DNA of 64,000 nucleotides from Spodoptera frugiperda (GCF_023101765.2 NC_064231.1:3052501-3116500); one strand, 5' to 3'; shown: positions 1 to 12,455, counted from the first letter of the stretch. Numbers and translations are program-made. Notes: generated from the sequence alone by a model not told the origin.

Positions 1-178
1 TTTAACTTTCTGATGATTGTATGTCATTTTGTTAAAATTTATTGTATTAGGTAATTTGTAATTTGGACGGAGATTAACATTACGAGATTGATTTGTTACA
101 ATTTTATGACCAGTTTCAATAACTTCCTATTTATCTGCAGATTAGTACATACATGCATGTTATTCCATACTAGAAAAG

Positions 179-478
179 TGGAGGCCCGGATGTTTAAGAC
201 ACCCGCTTCTCATGCATGAGATTGAAAGCCTACTAACGGCAAGTTTTGTAACAATGTGACTTTTTCCGAGTTATATGTACATTCTAAGATTATTTAGACA
301 CCACTGACAAACGGTGAAGGAAAACATCGTGAGGAAACCTAGACTTATAATTTCTAATTATAAGTTGAAATCGTCAACTCGCATTGGGCAAGCGTTGTGA
401 TTAATGCCAAACCTTTTCTGTATGAGGTACGAAGAGGCATTTGTTCAGTAGGGGCCACATATAGGCTTGATGTATAAT
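179..478 (+). mobile_element. tRNA-derived SINE (family 1)
   Basis: This belongs to a family with three copies here. The head carries a tRNA-like GGCCCGGATGTTTAAGAC region; the middle has the shared block GAAGGAAAACATCGTGAGG; the tail ends in AGTAGGGGCCACATATAGGC, a degraded form of the lepidopteran CAGCAGTGG...ATAGGCTGATG end. It also contains a natural palindrome TTATAATTTCTAATTATAA. Confidence 0.75.
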
Positions 479-604
479 AGAAAAGTAGGTACCTAAGTAT
501 AGGTATACCCAACATTTTAGGACGTCCTAAGGAGAAAATATCTTAAGGCATACGCGAATTAATTAGCTCAAAAATATGGGGATGAAGCCCTTTATTTTAT
601 TTTA

Positions 605-775
605 ATGGGGAATATCATCCAATGACTTCTCACGCCCTGGCCGAGAGGGAATGTCAAACTCTTACTTACTAAAAACTACCCCGTTCCTACTCCTTGAGCC
701 GGAGCCCCAGTAAACCCGCTAGGTAGTCCGCAGTTCGTAGTGTATGAAACCCGGGATCCGGAACTACACTTCTCC
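605..775 (-). mobile_element. LINE 3'-end fragment
   Basis: Degraded copy of the truncated LINE tail best seen at 5829-6085. It keeps the ATCATCCAATGACTTCTC block, GAGCCGGAGCCCC and GCTAGGTAGTCCGCAG. The minus-strand opening at 676-858 lies partly within it and is not a gene. Confidence 0.7.
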
Positions 776-1181
776 ATAGTCATATACCAATGTATGCTAT
801 ACAGACAAAACAAAATGCCAATTACCCAATAAATTGCCATCGTTATGTTTAGTTGCACCGCTCTATTAACGTCATGCTTATCTTAATGGTTACTAATGGC
901 GTCTGCTGATACTCCGGCGCTGAGAGCGAGATATATTCATCTGTTATTATAACAAGTGCGGCTAAACAAGATATTTAGTATTTACTTATAGTTAGATTAC
1001 GTATTGATAAACGTTGAAGTACCATTTTGTAAGGAAACTTGGATTTATTAATGTATGCGTTATGTCATTGAGATTTGTTTAAATAGGAAGGTACCTAAGT
1101 TTGCATTGGCCAATTGCCTAGGAGTGGTGAAGGGTTGGATCTGAAATAAAGTGATCCCACAGAGCACTAAGATTCACATTT

Positions 1182-1500
1182 TAAAGTGTGGGAGAGCTTG
1201 GCTTTGGCACGGAAGGGCTAGTTCGAGCTGAGTGATACCACGGCTTCACAGAAAACTGAAGTGAAACAACGCTTGCGTTGTGTTTCATTGTGTGAGTGAG
1301 GTTGCCGGAGGCCTAATTAGCCCCTTCACTTCATCTTCTCAATCTGCGATTCCTCCAACAGCCCTTAGATTCCTAACCCCTAAAAGGCCAGCAACGCACT
1401 TTTAATGCCTCTGGTGTTTCAAGTGTCCATGCGCAGCGGTAATTTTTTACCATCAGGTGATCCGATAGCTCGTTTACCGGCTTATTCCTTAAAAAAATAT
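1182..1500 (+). mobile_element. Dispersed lepidopteran repeat (family C), near full length
   Basis: One of about eight pieces of the same repeat in the window. It carries GTGATACCACGGCTTCACAG, AACAACGCTTGCGTTGTGTT (an imperfect palindrome), CCTCTGGTGTTTCAAGTGTC and ACCATCAGGTGATCCG, and ends in CGTTTACCGGCTTAT plus an A-rich tail. The tail suggests a retroposed non-autonomous element. No coding sequence is visible. Confidence 0.75.
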
Positions 1501-1764
1501 CAAAGGATAAGCAAGTTGAAGTGGCAATGGGCCTGTTACTTTTGACAAAAAACCGATGACCGTTGGTGTAGAGCACCCTTCAGCTAGGCAGAGTGACGAC
1601 ATCTGCAATATGATTGACCGAATGTTGGATGTAAAGGGCTATTTTAAAGACATAAAATCTTTTTCCTACAGGAAACTCCTTGTAGGAAAAACACACAAGC
1701 ACTTTTATCGAGGAAATAATAAAGGCCATAATATGTTACATTACATACGAGATGAGGCCATTTA

Positions 1765-2158
1765 GGGTCTCAGCACACATATGGGATCGGAAAGGGATCG
1801 TCACCGTATCGCCTCGAGCCGTTCAGAATGGTTTGTATTAAACTCCCTACTGCAACGCACACTAATCGGAATAATAACGTAATCGCCTCGCCTCGGAACA
1901 GGCTCCGAACTTGAATTCCCGCGCTTACGGCTCATCGTCCCCGCGCTTACGTTTCTCCGTCCCCGCGCTTACGTCTCTCCGTACCGACTAACTATCTTGT
2001 TAGTCTAGTCGGTGTCGCCTAGCCGTAGCCGAGTTGACGTACAGGCGCTGCTGATACGCTTTCGTTACGTGCATACGGTAGGTTGACGCCTGGTTGACAG
2101 CGAGGCGAAAGGCGTTACGGTTACGATCCTTCTCCGATCCCATATGTGTGCTGAGACC
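1765..2158. mobile_element. MITE, 394 bp, TTTA-flanked
   Basis: The terminal inverted repeats start GGTCTCAGCACACATATGGG and extend imperfectly for about 45 bases, with the complement at 2114-2158. TTTA stands directly outside both ends (1761-1764 and 2159-2162), consistent with a 4-base target duplication. The interior is GC-rich, with three tandem blocks of about 21 bases of the form CCGCGCTTACG...TCCGTC (about 1919-1983). No coding sequence is visible. The high interior GC and long arms resemble non-autonomous DNA transposons. Confidence 0.8.
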
Positions 2159-2162
2159 TTTA

Positions 2163-3557
2163 AGCACATTAATACCGAATTACCAACCACTTAATATCAC
2201 GCCATCTTTAAAAACATTTCACCTAACTTAAAGCGAAGTATTTAGTAATTTGATTTAAGACTTTATTCACACCCCTGCGGCTCGCTTATACAATATTTTA
2301 AATGTAATACAAACTTACATTTACCTCTCCAAAACTCCCTTTTACACAATTATCAACCGTCATAACTTGTAATAAAAGCGATATTTGAAGCTAATTGAAG
2401 TTTGTGAGCGGTAAAATTAAGTTTGTCATTGATAGATACAATAAAATATATTAGTTTTGCGCGTGCGCGGCCATTGGGCATCATCCATCATTTTAATGAT
2501 GGTCATTTAGAGTTATGTCATTTGCTGAGATGTTTTTGGCAAATATTTTTAGTACAGTCACTTGCAAATATAATGTTCTTACATGTTTCTTTTTGTAGAA
2601 CATTTTTAATGATTATTTCTTTAGTATTGGATATAGCAACATAAACTTACAATCGTTATGTAACAGTAAAATTAATAGTTTCAAGTTTCAAAAGCTGCAT
2701 GACAGAGTATACCAGTAGGCCATGTCCTGTTTACACCAAAAATACAAATATATGGGTTTCAATGCCTAGATTAGGCAAATAACCGTCTGTAAACAATCGT
2801 CAATATAAACTTAATTTTATAAGCCAGAAGCCTACCTAAGTATCAAAACTGAAAAGTGTAATAAATCTTTACATACCATTACGTATGTCTAATGATTACA
2901 AGTACCTAAAATCTATTACAATAATGATTGAACACTGTCCAATAACTTCAAAACTAGGGCGGAACTAACCGCGTACCTTCAAATGCGCACGAGTGTACAA
3001 GACAAATCGTTCTGTAACCTAATGTACCATTACGTCGACTGTTGGAAGCTAGTGCGTTAAGTCGCTGCGTTTTTTTGTCGACTCTTGATATTTCGGTCTT
3101 TAAAGAGAAAGGATTCAATTAGCTTTATGAGACCTACCGTAATGTCTGTACTAGTTGAATAATTACTAGAATTCGTCAAAGGCACGGGTAATGTAGAAGT
3201 GAAAATTATTTTTGCACGGCTGTTGTGTAAGATGTAATTACTCTTTACTACTAGCAGTCAGCTGTGTGGAGGCTGCAAAGCAAAATAGATATATTAGTCG
3301 CTGATTCTATTCTTCCTGCTTGTGTCACACTAGCTGGACAAAGGCTATTTTGCAGCGATCGAGCAGTAGTGCTCACTCTCTCAGGGCTAAATGAAAAGAC
3401 GGATCACCTGATCACCAGATCTGTTCTGCCATGGACCTCTGTCCATGTCACTGCACTGCCAGTCTTTTAAGAAGTACTTTTTAAATACCGCCAGTAAATG
3501 TTCATTACACAGTTTTACTATGCGTGGCTCGCTTGTGGTTGTTGCTTGTCAATCACC
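2163..3557. other. No feature seen
   Basis: AT-rich sequence without recognisable repeats. The plus-strand opening at 3264-3470 contains GGATCACCTGATCACCAGAT and CCATGGACCTCTGTCCATG palindromes and may be an old element. I find no gene. Confidence 0.5.
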
Positions 3558-3725
3558 TTTTTTTGAGGGAGGAAAATCATCCAATCGCTTCTCCAGCCTT
3601 GGGCGAGGAGAGAAGGAGTGTCAGATTCTTACTGACTTAAAAGCACTCCGTTTCTACTTGTATTTTTTGTGCCGGAGCTTCGGGAATCCGGTAGGCAGTC
3701 CGCAGCTCTAAGTGCCACGTTAGAT
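3558..3725 (-). mobile_element. LINE 3'-end fragment
   Basis: Copy of the same truncated LINE tail, with T-run and GAGGGAGGAAAATCATCCAA at the left and GGTAGTCCGCAG-type sequence at the right. Divergence is higher than in the 5829 copy. Confidence 0.65.
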
Positions 3726-4422
3726 CTGAACTAAAGCTAACTAAATATATATGTTGTTTCCTTCAGTAAAGTCCTCTAGGATGGTCTGATGGCACTTTGT
3801 GGCGCGACAACTAGAAACGACTTTTAAAACTGTTAGCACACATGTTGGTGAAAATATAGCCTGAGTTAATATTAAAACACACAAAACTAGTTACATACTC
3901 ACAAAATTTACAAAGAATTGATAACAAATCATGATTCTCAGAACAAGTCGTCTTCCTCTTTAACCAGTTCGTATTATTTGCCAAGTTTTACCCATTAACG
4001 GTCATTTAAGAATGGGGATCCATGAATGGAGCGGTTCGACAAGATCTGTGTTATTTCTGGGACAAACATTTGTTGTTTTAACACAATTTTTGTGTAGTTT
4101 AGTTGCTCGGAGGCTTGTATGTATGCATGACTAGATTTGGACAAATGCATTAATATGATGGAAGCTAAAGAATTTTGTTAAGAACGTACTGAGTGGTGCT
4201 TTGTGATCTGTCTACTTCTAATGGACATAGACGTAATTCCGACTAGCCGACTTTACACGAATGTAAAAAAAGTCGATTATACTCGTAGATTGCCATAAAT
4301 GTACAAATAGTGCCGATCATTCTAATTATTCTAAATTAATTAAAATTAATCTACTCTAAATCGTAAGCTTATTTACTCGTTCTTTTGAACTAAGCTTTGA
4401 AACCAGTTACTAAATAGATAAA

Positions 4423-4516
4423 ATGTGAAATTGTATGTTTGTAAACGCTCCCACGGCACAGGAGAAAATATTTAGGTGGGGCAACGTTTTATAAAAAAAA
4501 AGAAAAGAAAAAAACA
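4423..4516 (+). mobile_element. SINE family 3, 3' end only
   Basis: Only the last 90 bases of the family are present: TGTATGTTTGTAAACGCTCC, CACGGCACAGGAGAAAATA, then an A-rich tail of about 24 bases. Confidence 0.65.
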
Positions 4517-4689
4517 GAAGGGTTTAATTACCACAACCCATAACACCAAATATACTAATATACATAAGGGATAAGGATAACTGAAAGCATGTCAAAAGTT
4601 CACCTACTTCCTACTTTTCCCTCATTTCTATTGTGATAGCTTTACACAAGACACTACATCATATTCCATGCCATTACTAAGGATATTGA

Positions 4690-4776
4690 AATTTGAAAGC
4701 TCAATAATGCTTTGCTCGACCCGAGGGTCAAACCGGGATCTTAAGTGCGACCACTGAGCTAACGAGGTAGTCACTA
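4690..4776 (-). mobile_element. tRNA-like SINE head, minus strand
   Basis: The reverse complement reads CTACCTCGTTAGCTCAGTGG at the head, then a box B-like GGTTTGACCC. It resembles the tRNA-derived part of SINE family 2 without its body. It does not fold into a full tRNA by inspection. Confidence 0.55.
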
Positions 4777-5071
4777 AATAACTAAGTCGTAAGTCATAAT
4801 ACTTGACGTGGTAGTTCATTATAGAGATTGTCGACTTTCTTGTTAATTGCAATCTTAATAATATATATTGAGGTATTTTGGAAATTGAGGCTGGTAATGT
4901 GAATGAGGTTTTTGTGTGACAAATGTTTGGATTAAAATGTTAATTATTTCAATGATTCATATCTTGTTGTGTAAATAATGGTGATAGTTTTTTTCTGGTG
5001 TGGCAAACTTCGCTTTTAGGTATATTCGTATTATAATTTTAAGTTTTAAGGCATACTATCTTCTGCCAGCG

Positions 5072-5215
5072 GCTAAAAAGTAGCATATATATTATTCCAT
5101 AATCTACACTTACTTAAAATTTCATCTAAATCCGATAGTAGTAGTTTTTGCGGGAAATAGTAACACACATACCTACATACATAAGTCACAATTTGTAGGA
5201 TTCACATATAACAGC
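5072..5215 (+). mobile_element. Non-autonomous retroelement 3' tail
   Basis: Contains CTGCCAGCGGCTAAAAAGTAGC, a TTATTCCATAATCTACAC block and TTTCATCTAAATCCGATAG, a recurrent lepidopteran tail. The same block is at 16440, 49640 and 63935. Confidence 0.6.
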
Positions 5216-5351
5216 AGAAATAACAAATTAATGTGAACTTCATGACTGGGAACACAATCAACTTCACAAATAGAAAAAGAACCACGTCATTAGGCCTTCG
5301 CTAATTCATTAAAGCCAAAGTTGTTCGGTAGATAGGTAACAGGAAGAATTC

Positions 5352-5497
5352 CTGAGCTGCGGCCTACCTATCGGGCTTACCGAGGCACCGGCTCGAAAAG
5401 CAGTAGTAGGGACGGGATGGTTTTAGTCAGTAAAAGTCTGACACTCCCTCTCGCCCAACGCTGGCGAAAGTCATTGGATGAATTTCCCCCTTTGAAA
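5352..5497 (+). mobile_element. LINE 3'-end fragment
   Basis: The same LINE tail in the opposite orientation: GAGCTGCGGCCTACCTATC at the left and GTCATTGGATGAATTTCCCC at the right. Confidence 0.7.
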
Positions 5498-5828
5498 AAC
5501 AGGAAGAATTAACCCATAAAATAAAGGTCTTCTATAGATCTTAGGTCCATTTCCCATTACAACGACTTTCACAGGATCACAAACATTGACCCAGTACCTC
5601 GCTTAGTGTGCCTGGCATTTAAAAAAAAGCGCAAAACAAGACTAATTGCCTCGTCCTTCAAGTTTAGCAAACTAGTCTGAGCTAGTTCAGGAACTAGGTA
5701 ATAAATCTCACATCCAAAGAAATATATAATCAATAGTCTGTCTTTACCATAATAAGGAACGTAATGGCTCATTCATATGTAAAGAAAAATAGTATCACTT
5801 TGTTACAATTTATTTTGCGGATTTTGCC

Positions 5829-6085
5829 CTTTTTTTTTTTTTTTTTTTCAGGGGGGAAAATCATCCAATGACTTCTCCCACCTTGGGCGAGGCGAGAGGG
5901 AGTGTCAGACTCTTACTGACTAAAAACCACCCCGTTCCTTCTCCTGCTTTTCGAGCCGGAGCCCCGGTAAACCCGCTAGGTAGTCCGCAGCTCCGGATCA
6001 GGCATCAGCCCTGCTGGGCCCCATCTGTGGTGGTCTGATGGCTCTTTGAGGCGCGCGCGGAACGCTACGCGCCGTATGCGGATTT
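5829..6085 (-). mobile_element. 5'-truncated LINE 3' end with poly-A tail
   Basis: The same 3' UTR as the longer copy at 60845-61372, here without coding sequence. A run of about 20 T at 5829-5850 is the poly-A tail of the minus-strand element. It shares the blocks CTTGGGCGAGGCGAGAGGGA, CTTTTCGAGCCGGAGCCCCG and GGTGGTCTGATGGCTCTTTG with the other copies. Confidence 0.8.
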
Positions 6086-6171
6086 TACCCTACTGCGCGA
6101 TCTTGTGCAGGAAAATGCATTTGTGCTATTTCTCTAGGGTGTTAAGAGATAACATTATACAGTAATAGGTA

Positions 6172-6370
6172 CCTAATTGGCCGGCTGCCGCGCAACGTGT
6201 AGCGAGTTCGATTCCCGCAAGGAGCAGCTCTTTGTGTGATCCACGAATTGTTTCGGGTCTGGGTGTCATGTGTATGTGAACTTTGTATGTTTGTAAACGC
6301 ACCCACGACACAGGAGAAAATCCTAGTGTGGGGCAAGGTTTTTTACAAAAAAAAAAAGAAAAAAAAATAG
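6172..6370 (+). mobile_element. tRNA-derived SINE (family 3) with poly-A
   Basis: Contains box B-like GAGTTCGATTCCCGC, the body TTTCGGGTCTGGGTGTCATG and CCCACGACACAGGAGAAAAT, and ends in an interrupted A-run (6337-6368). The minus-strand openings here (6126-6336) are repeat sequence. Confidence 0.75.
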
Positions 6371-7624
6371 GAAATCGTTAGAAAAGATCAACAAGAAAAT
6401 TAGGATTAGGATGTAAAAGGCTTTTCGATAATGTGTTTGGCATAGGCGATATAATATCTAATAGGATAAAGGGAAGGATCATGCTTTTAAATACAGTAAT
6501 TTAGAATATATCTGAAAATATTTCATCTAATGAATACTCTATGTGAACGTGCCATTACAGGGTTTATTTTTAAATGGTTTTCTAAATGAGGCATCGAAAG
6601 TATTGGTTTAATAAGCGGTTGCTTTGGTGACGACATGTAAGTTGTGCGATACATAAGGGCAGTGTGTTTGCGAACGGCACGACCCACTAAACCTGCCGAG
6701 CTGCTTGACGTGTGGTGACTATGGCTTTGACATTATCAAATACTGCAAATTCAAATTCAAAATCTTTATTTGTTTTCCTTAATGTGGTATAAGTTCTTAA
6801 ATAATATTATATTGGTAACAATAAAATTAAGCACCCTGTCGGACACACAACTTAAGGTCTAATATCTAATATCATGTACGAGTATTCTATACTTGCACCA
6901 GAATATATGACATGACAATCAATGGAAACAAAAAAAAAATGTCGTACGGCAAATTGTCTGCAGTTTTTTATTCTTTTTCATGTGTGTCACGTGGTTTTAA
7001 GACAATAGAATTAGAAATATACCTGATAGGCTTTATACAGCGTGTAACAAAATACACATACTATATGACATCATTTCTGCTATTGGTCGAATTGGTGTGA
7101 GGTGTCCTAACTTTAGCCTGTCTTATGCATATAGAAGAGATAATAGGTATAGTCTAACAATAGCCCATAGGCTGTTGACGTTGACGTAACTGCAAAATAT
7201 CCCGGCTGTTTGATGAAAGTGTAACCATGAAGTATTCTTAATTGTATTTTTTTATATACAGAAATATACACTTAGAATAAGCACATAGGTTCTAAAGACT
7301 CACTGGCCCCCACGATATAACTGTTTTTTACTAAAACATCCACATTTGGTCTTGTTTAAGGCGCAATCAGATTTTGAACTTTTATTTAGCCTTAAAAATT
7401 TCAATTAACTAATAGTTTTTTAAACGCAGGTTCCATGTTTCTTCATTCATCTTTCTTGTCCTCAATTCCTTTCACAGCACCTTTTGTACTTTTGTAAATC
7501 ATTAATCTTTTTTTCATCGTCTTTCTGCCCTCCCTAATTCTTTAACGACCTTTACTTCTGAACTGCCACTATACGACACACAACAGAAAATAGTATGTAT
7601 ATTGTGCTTCGCTTTAATATTATA
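6371..7624. other. No feature seen
   Basis: AT-rich. The 62-codon opening at 6912-7100 shows no domain and starts in an A-run. Confidence 0.5.
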
Positions 7625-7785
7625 CTTTTTTTTTTGAGGGGGAAAATCGTCAAATGACTTTTCCTACCTTGGGCGAGGCGAGAGGGAGTGTCAGACTCTA
7701 ACTGACTAAAAACCACCCTGTTCCTACTCCTGCTTTTCGAGCCGGATCGTGGTAAGCCAGCTAAGTAGACCGCAACTCCTGTCGC
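7625..7785 (-). mobile_element. LINE 3'-end fragment
   Basis: Truncated LINE tail with a T-run (poly-A of the minus strand) at its left end, then GAGGGGGAAAATCGTC and CTTGGGCGAGGCGAGAGGGA. Confidence 0.75.
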
Positions 7786-9007
7786 TTACACAGCAAGCTA
7801 TAATATCTACGTTTCGGCAAACATTTTAAAGTTCACAGGACTAAAAAGCTGTGGAGGATAATATCCTATTATAATACAATTATTAATCTGATCAGGTAGT
7901 TAGGTGATCTCATGGTGATGTCATGATATGTTATCCCATTACTTTATATTGTCGAGTGATTTAGTCACCCTGTTTGATCGGCTTACATGACTATGTTATT
8001 TAGAAGTGACTCATGATGTAGCAAACGTCGACCCATTAAATGTAAAGTAAAAAAAGCTTTTTGTTTGGATTAAATAGAATTTTCTCTAGTGTAAACATCG
8101 TCGCCATTTTTACAGCTTGTTCTGAACCAAGATGAAATGATATTTATTTTGTATAAAAGTGACCAATAAACCGTATTGTTTATTTTAAATTATAGCGAAG
8201 TAAAATAAGATTTTATGTTTAATATGCAACAACACAATTTAACGTGCAAATAAATTGTTTTATTCTTTGTTTCTTTTATTTTCATCTGGACTATTACTAA
8301 GTGTAAAATATATTTAATCCGTAAGCAAGTAACTAAAACATTTTCTGTGTTCCTAAAAATGATATTGTTATGGTTTATTCCAGTATCCATAGCGTATACA
8401 CCCTACAATGAAACAAGTGCAGGCGGTTCGCCTTGCACGGACGTTTCACTGCGTGCACACACACAAACACACACGCACACACGGCTGGCGTGCGCACACG
8501 CCGCCACATTTGCAACTTATGTCCGATTGATATTGATTTCTCTCCATAATCATCATCATTATTGAATATTTCTATATTTACGATATGTTATAATAATCAT
8601 TTGCATTAATAGATTTTATTAAATTTTGAGCTTTAAAATTTTAGTGAAAATTTTGTCCAAGTGTTTTCACTCCGACGTCGCTTCGGCTCACTCTTGTGAT
8701 CAAATTGTGGCATGATATTGCATAAATAAACAGCGAATAACTTTGCTTCAAAATTATATTTAAAGATAAACAAAACTATTTCAAATCAGACTCCACACCA
8801 CACAAATATATTGTTACTCAATATAATAAAGATGATTTTAATATTACCTAATTCTTTACTGATATGATTATATAGTTGGACACCGTTTACCATCACTTTA
8901 TTGACCTTGGACATATCAAATTAGATTTAAAATTAGGTTTCTTAAATTCCATCTATATACATAAAATGTATTACCAAATGTTTGTACGTGCACCGTTCCG
9001 TTCCGTA
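7786..9007. other. No gene seen
   Basis: AT-rich sequence holding only the CA microsatellite. The short frames here are chance openings. Confidence 0.5.
8457..8485. repeat. (CA)n microsatellite
   Basis: Interrupted CA repeat (ACACACACACAAACACACAC and on), preceded by an imperfect hairpin GTGCAGGCG-GTT-CGCCTTGCAC at 8418. Confidence 0.85.
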
Positions 9008-9197
9008 CGGTCGGGTAAAAAATTGGTCATTTTTCGGTTTTTCGAAGATTGCGAAAATCTCAGTCGTAGCACGGAGTTTAGAATTGTGCACAGGTTATAT
9101 ATAAATAGGCTCATCCCCATATTACATGGGACTTATAACAAATGGTAAAAAGGGGGTGCACTCAGCCAGCCCTTCGGGGATAAAAGGCGTGATTTTG
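9008..9197 (+). mobile_element. SINE family 2 fragment, head missing
   Basis: Starts at CGGTCGGGTAAAA just after the tRNA part and keeps the body: TTTCGGTTTTTCGAAGATT, TTACATGGGACTTATAACA and CCCTTCGGGGATAAAAGGCG. Older than the two full-length copies by its divergence. Confidence 0.75.
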
Positions 9198-10021
9198 CAA
9201 AAAGATAATTTATAATTATATATAATTTGATAATACAGAGGATGTTGACATCCGGCATAGCACTACTATACATGAAGCTGAAGAATAAAGATAGAGATGT
9301 TTTTATAAATCAAGTTCCTCAGGTATCAACCAGATTTGCTAAAAGCATTTGTATTTGATAGTCCTAATCTTGGGGGAGGTTATAGGCTATCTCATATCAC
9401 ACCATAAAACATATAACCGAGTGAAATAGCGGTCAGAGCTAGTATATAAATAAAATATGAGCTCCTTAGCCTTGAAAGTAAGTAAGAGTCAAAGGTTCCA
9501 ATACATCACGATTCAGATCTTAGCCGATAGACTAGGCTATCTACATAAATCGTTCGTGATTGCTGTAATTGTGTTGCAGTTTTATTTACAGTAATAAATT
9601 ATTGTTTTAGAGCTACCTGTCACTTAGATTATAGGTCGTGTGAAAATTTTGAGTGGACTCGTGTTTGTTTTGGACAAGGGGATACCAGAAGGTCTTGCTA
9701 TTTGCTATTGTGTCGTATAGGAAATATAAAATCGCCTAGATGATAATGCGATTGTAGCATTAATTGTCTTGGAATGAGTCACTTATTATATTGTTTATGA
9801 CATAACTTCAGTAAGATAATCTAAGGAAATCAAGCATACTAAGTTAGAGAAACAGGTATAACATGCGTAATATGCTAAAACTTAGCACTTATATATAAGA
9901 GAAGCATAGGATTAAAAAAGATCGAAGTTAATTTACAGCCGAACGTAAATTCTTCTCAAATATTATTTACTATCTCTGAAATATTGTCCTTTAATCATCA
10001 ATAATGATCAGTTAGCAGTTT
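9198..10021. other. No feature seen
   Basis: AT-rich, with no repeat or coding signal that I recognise. Confidence 0.5.
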
Positions 10022-10147
10022 ACCGGGGCTCCCGTTCGAAAAGCAAGAGTAGGAACGGGGTGGTTTTTAATCAGTAAAAGTCTGACCTCTACCTCTTGCC
10101 TCGGCCAGGGCGGGAGAAGTCATTGGATGATATTTCGCCCTCAAAAA
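10022..10147 (+). mobile_element. LINE 3'-end fragment
   Basis: Plus-strand copy of the LINE tail, from CCGGGGCTCCCGTTCGAAAAGC to the terminal GAAGTCATTGGATGATATT and a short A-rich end. Confidence 0.7.
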
Positions 10148-10649
10148 GCAATCATTATCATAATCATAATATCAGCCACAAGACGTCTACTGTTGAGCAT
10201 TGCCCTCCCCTAAAGGCTTCCAGATACCAACCCAGGTTGGAAGCGACCTGCATTCAAATCCAAAAGCAATATCCTAAACCTTTAACCAAGTAAAGTTTAC
10301 TTAGGTTAACTAGTAAACAGACCACACCCTAACAATGGACAAATATGGGTAAAAACAATAACAATGAATCTACCGCCTCCTACAAACATTACTGAACAAA
10401 CTGTATTACAAGTATTTCACAATAGGCTATGTAACTGAGGATTTATATCGAAATGTAAGGCAGGGCCGCACGGTATCGCTTGTTATAATTTCAACAAAGA
10501 TTATGAATATTTATTAGGAGTGCGAAGGAATTTGAGGCGAAGTGTTTGGATTGAAGTAGATTTAGATGTTAATTGTAATCTAGTGTTGTATTTTTTTTTG
10601 TTGTTGTGGTGTGTTATTTGGTTACTAGTAAGTTCAAAGAAACCTTTTA

Positions 10650-10725
10650 TTTCTTTTTGAGGGGGAAATTATCCAATTATTTCTTCCGCCCTGGGTGAGG
10701 CGAGAGGTAGACCTTACTGACTACA
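10650..10725 (-). mobile_element. Short LINE 3'-end fragment
   Basis: Only the last 75 or so bases of the LINE tail are present: TTTTTGAGGGGGAAATTATCC, then CCGCCCTGGGTGAGGCGAGAGG. Confidence 0.55.
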
Positions 10726-11039
10726 GGTTACAGACACAATACTGAAGAAATGATGTTGCTTTAAAAAATCTGTATAATTCAGTTAAGATAGTTAAGATTT
10801 CTCTTACTTGAGGAAAGGAGAAATATTTTTTCTCCAGCAATTAGTTTTTTAATTGATCTCAAATTCGAAACTCCTCATTTCAGCCAAAAACAAGTGTTAG
10901 ATTTTAAGCATTTTAATGTTTCTTTTAGGTATTTTCAGAACTTCTTATTATTACTCATCTAATCTATTAAGAATTTTCTTCTTCGTCATCGTCATAGTAA
11001 ATAGGAATTTCCATAAATAGGGCAGATTAACTAATGAAA

Positions 11040-11180
11040 GGTCTGGGGAAATCTGAGCAGATCGCGTCATCTCGCGTCTCCCGCGCCCGAGTGAGGTGTA
11101 AGCTGGGCGTTGAGTCACCCGTCACGAATGAATCACAAAAACTCCACTCCACGACCAAAGACCTGACTCAGAAACACACA
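11040..11180. promoter_or_regulatory. GC-rich patch with bZIP-like site
   Basis: A short CpG-containing patch (CATCTCGCGTCTCCCGCGCC) in AT-rich DNA, with TGAGTCACCCGTCACG, an AP-1-like site, near 11110. No splice signals or open frame accompany it. The regulatory role is inferred only. Confidence 0.2.
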
Positions 11181-11480
11181 ACCGTCTGGGAATACTAATA
11201 TATTTAGAATTTCGACGGATTACTAATGAAATGAAACGAAATACAAATAAAATTTTGGAACGAGATGCGTTTGTGTTAAGTCGAATAAGTTCGTGTTATG
11301 AGCCTAATAATTTGTGTTATAATTGGATTTTTTCTTATTAGTATTGTCTTATTTGGTACATTTTACTGTTGCTACATTATTTATTGATCAGTTTAGCAGG
11401 TATACAGGTTAACGGATATCAAACTATTGAACATCATAATAGCACACAGATGGCTTTTGGAAAAAATTAACTCAATGAAC

Positions 11481-11656
11481 TGTCTCGTAGGTCGAGTGGT
11501 CGATTCTTGGGTCGGGCAAAATTATTCTAGACTTTTTTCTGAGATCTCATACATAAGACTTATAAATAAATAGTGAAAAGTGGGTATACATTGTGCAGTA
11601 GCATTACGTACACTAATTCACACCTCTGTCTACCCCGTCTGGGATAAAAGACATAA
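11481..11656 (+). mobile_element. SINE family 2 fragment, internally deleted
   Basis: Keeps the head (TGTCTCGTAGGTCGAGTGGTC), part of the box B end (TTGGGTCGGGCAAAATTATT) and the tail (GTGGGTATACATTGTGCAG, CTACCCCGTCTGGGATAAAA). The tRNA middle and some of the body are missing. Confidence 0.7.
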
Positions 11657-12119
11657 CGATACGATACAAAACTCAATGAATAATAATTATCTATCTTCCA
11701 GTCTTATATTTGTACAACCACCAAATCCACACTAAATCCAAAAACTTTACCATTCAGCATTTTTAAACACTACACTACCAAAACAACCTCAAATAAATCC
11801 CCGAACAAACGACTAAATATCCCACACACCAGCCCTAAGATTGTCATAATCCAAAGTCCTGTTTTACAAGCAGTCTGCTATCTGCATGTTCTTTGGTTGA
11901 CAAAGGTTAGAAGCTACATCACGACTTGATCCCTAACCGACAGTGCATGGGAAAAGGACCTGGGCGGCCATACCATTTGTCTGGCCATTATTAACATGCT
12001 TCTATAAGGTGAGAAGTTAATGCTGCCACCATTTTGTTTAGTTACGTCACTTGTAAGGGATGATTGGAGTTGAAACTGTGTTTGTGTCTGTTTTCTTGGG
12101 TGGTTATGTAAGTTTTATG

Positions 12120-12455
12120 CTAGGGTATTTTGTAATAGAAAATATAACTAATTTTTGTTCTAATGTCCGTCTTGTAGACTGTTTTAAAATATTAGACATG
12201 TATTTTTTTATTTTAGTACGGAAATAGATACTTTCGAAGATATATCAATTTTGAAATGTAAAAAAACACGTGTCTAATATTCGTGCATTCTGGCCCATAA
12301 TTGGTCAAAATTATTTTTACAACCAATGACATGGCGATGGCGGACTGCGATCGAGCTCACTTCGAATACTTCGAGTTAATAATCAATATAGGGATGATGA
12401 TGGGGCAAGAAAATTTAAAATCTAATTAGTCCGTTAGTTAGGTAATGAACAAATA
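12120..12455. repeat. Dispersed repeat shared with 52330-52650
   Basis: It shares the blocks TTTTAAAATATTAGA, ACTTTCGAAGATATAT, a GGGATGATGATGGGG-like block and TTAGTTAGGTAATGAACAAATATT with the second copy. Parts are in opposite relative orientation, so the family has inverted terminal regions. No coding sequence is visible. Confidence 0.4.

Noticed and set aside
8457..8485. Possible regulatory GT/CA element
   Set aside because: An ordinary microsatellite with no associated promoter or gene.
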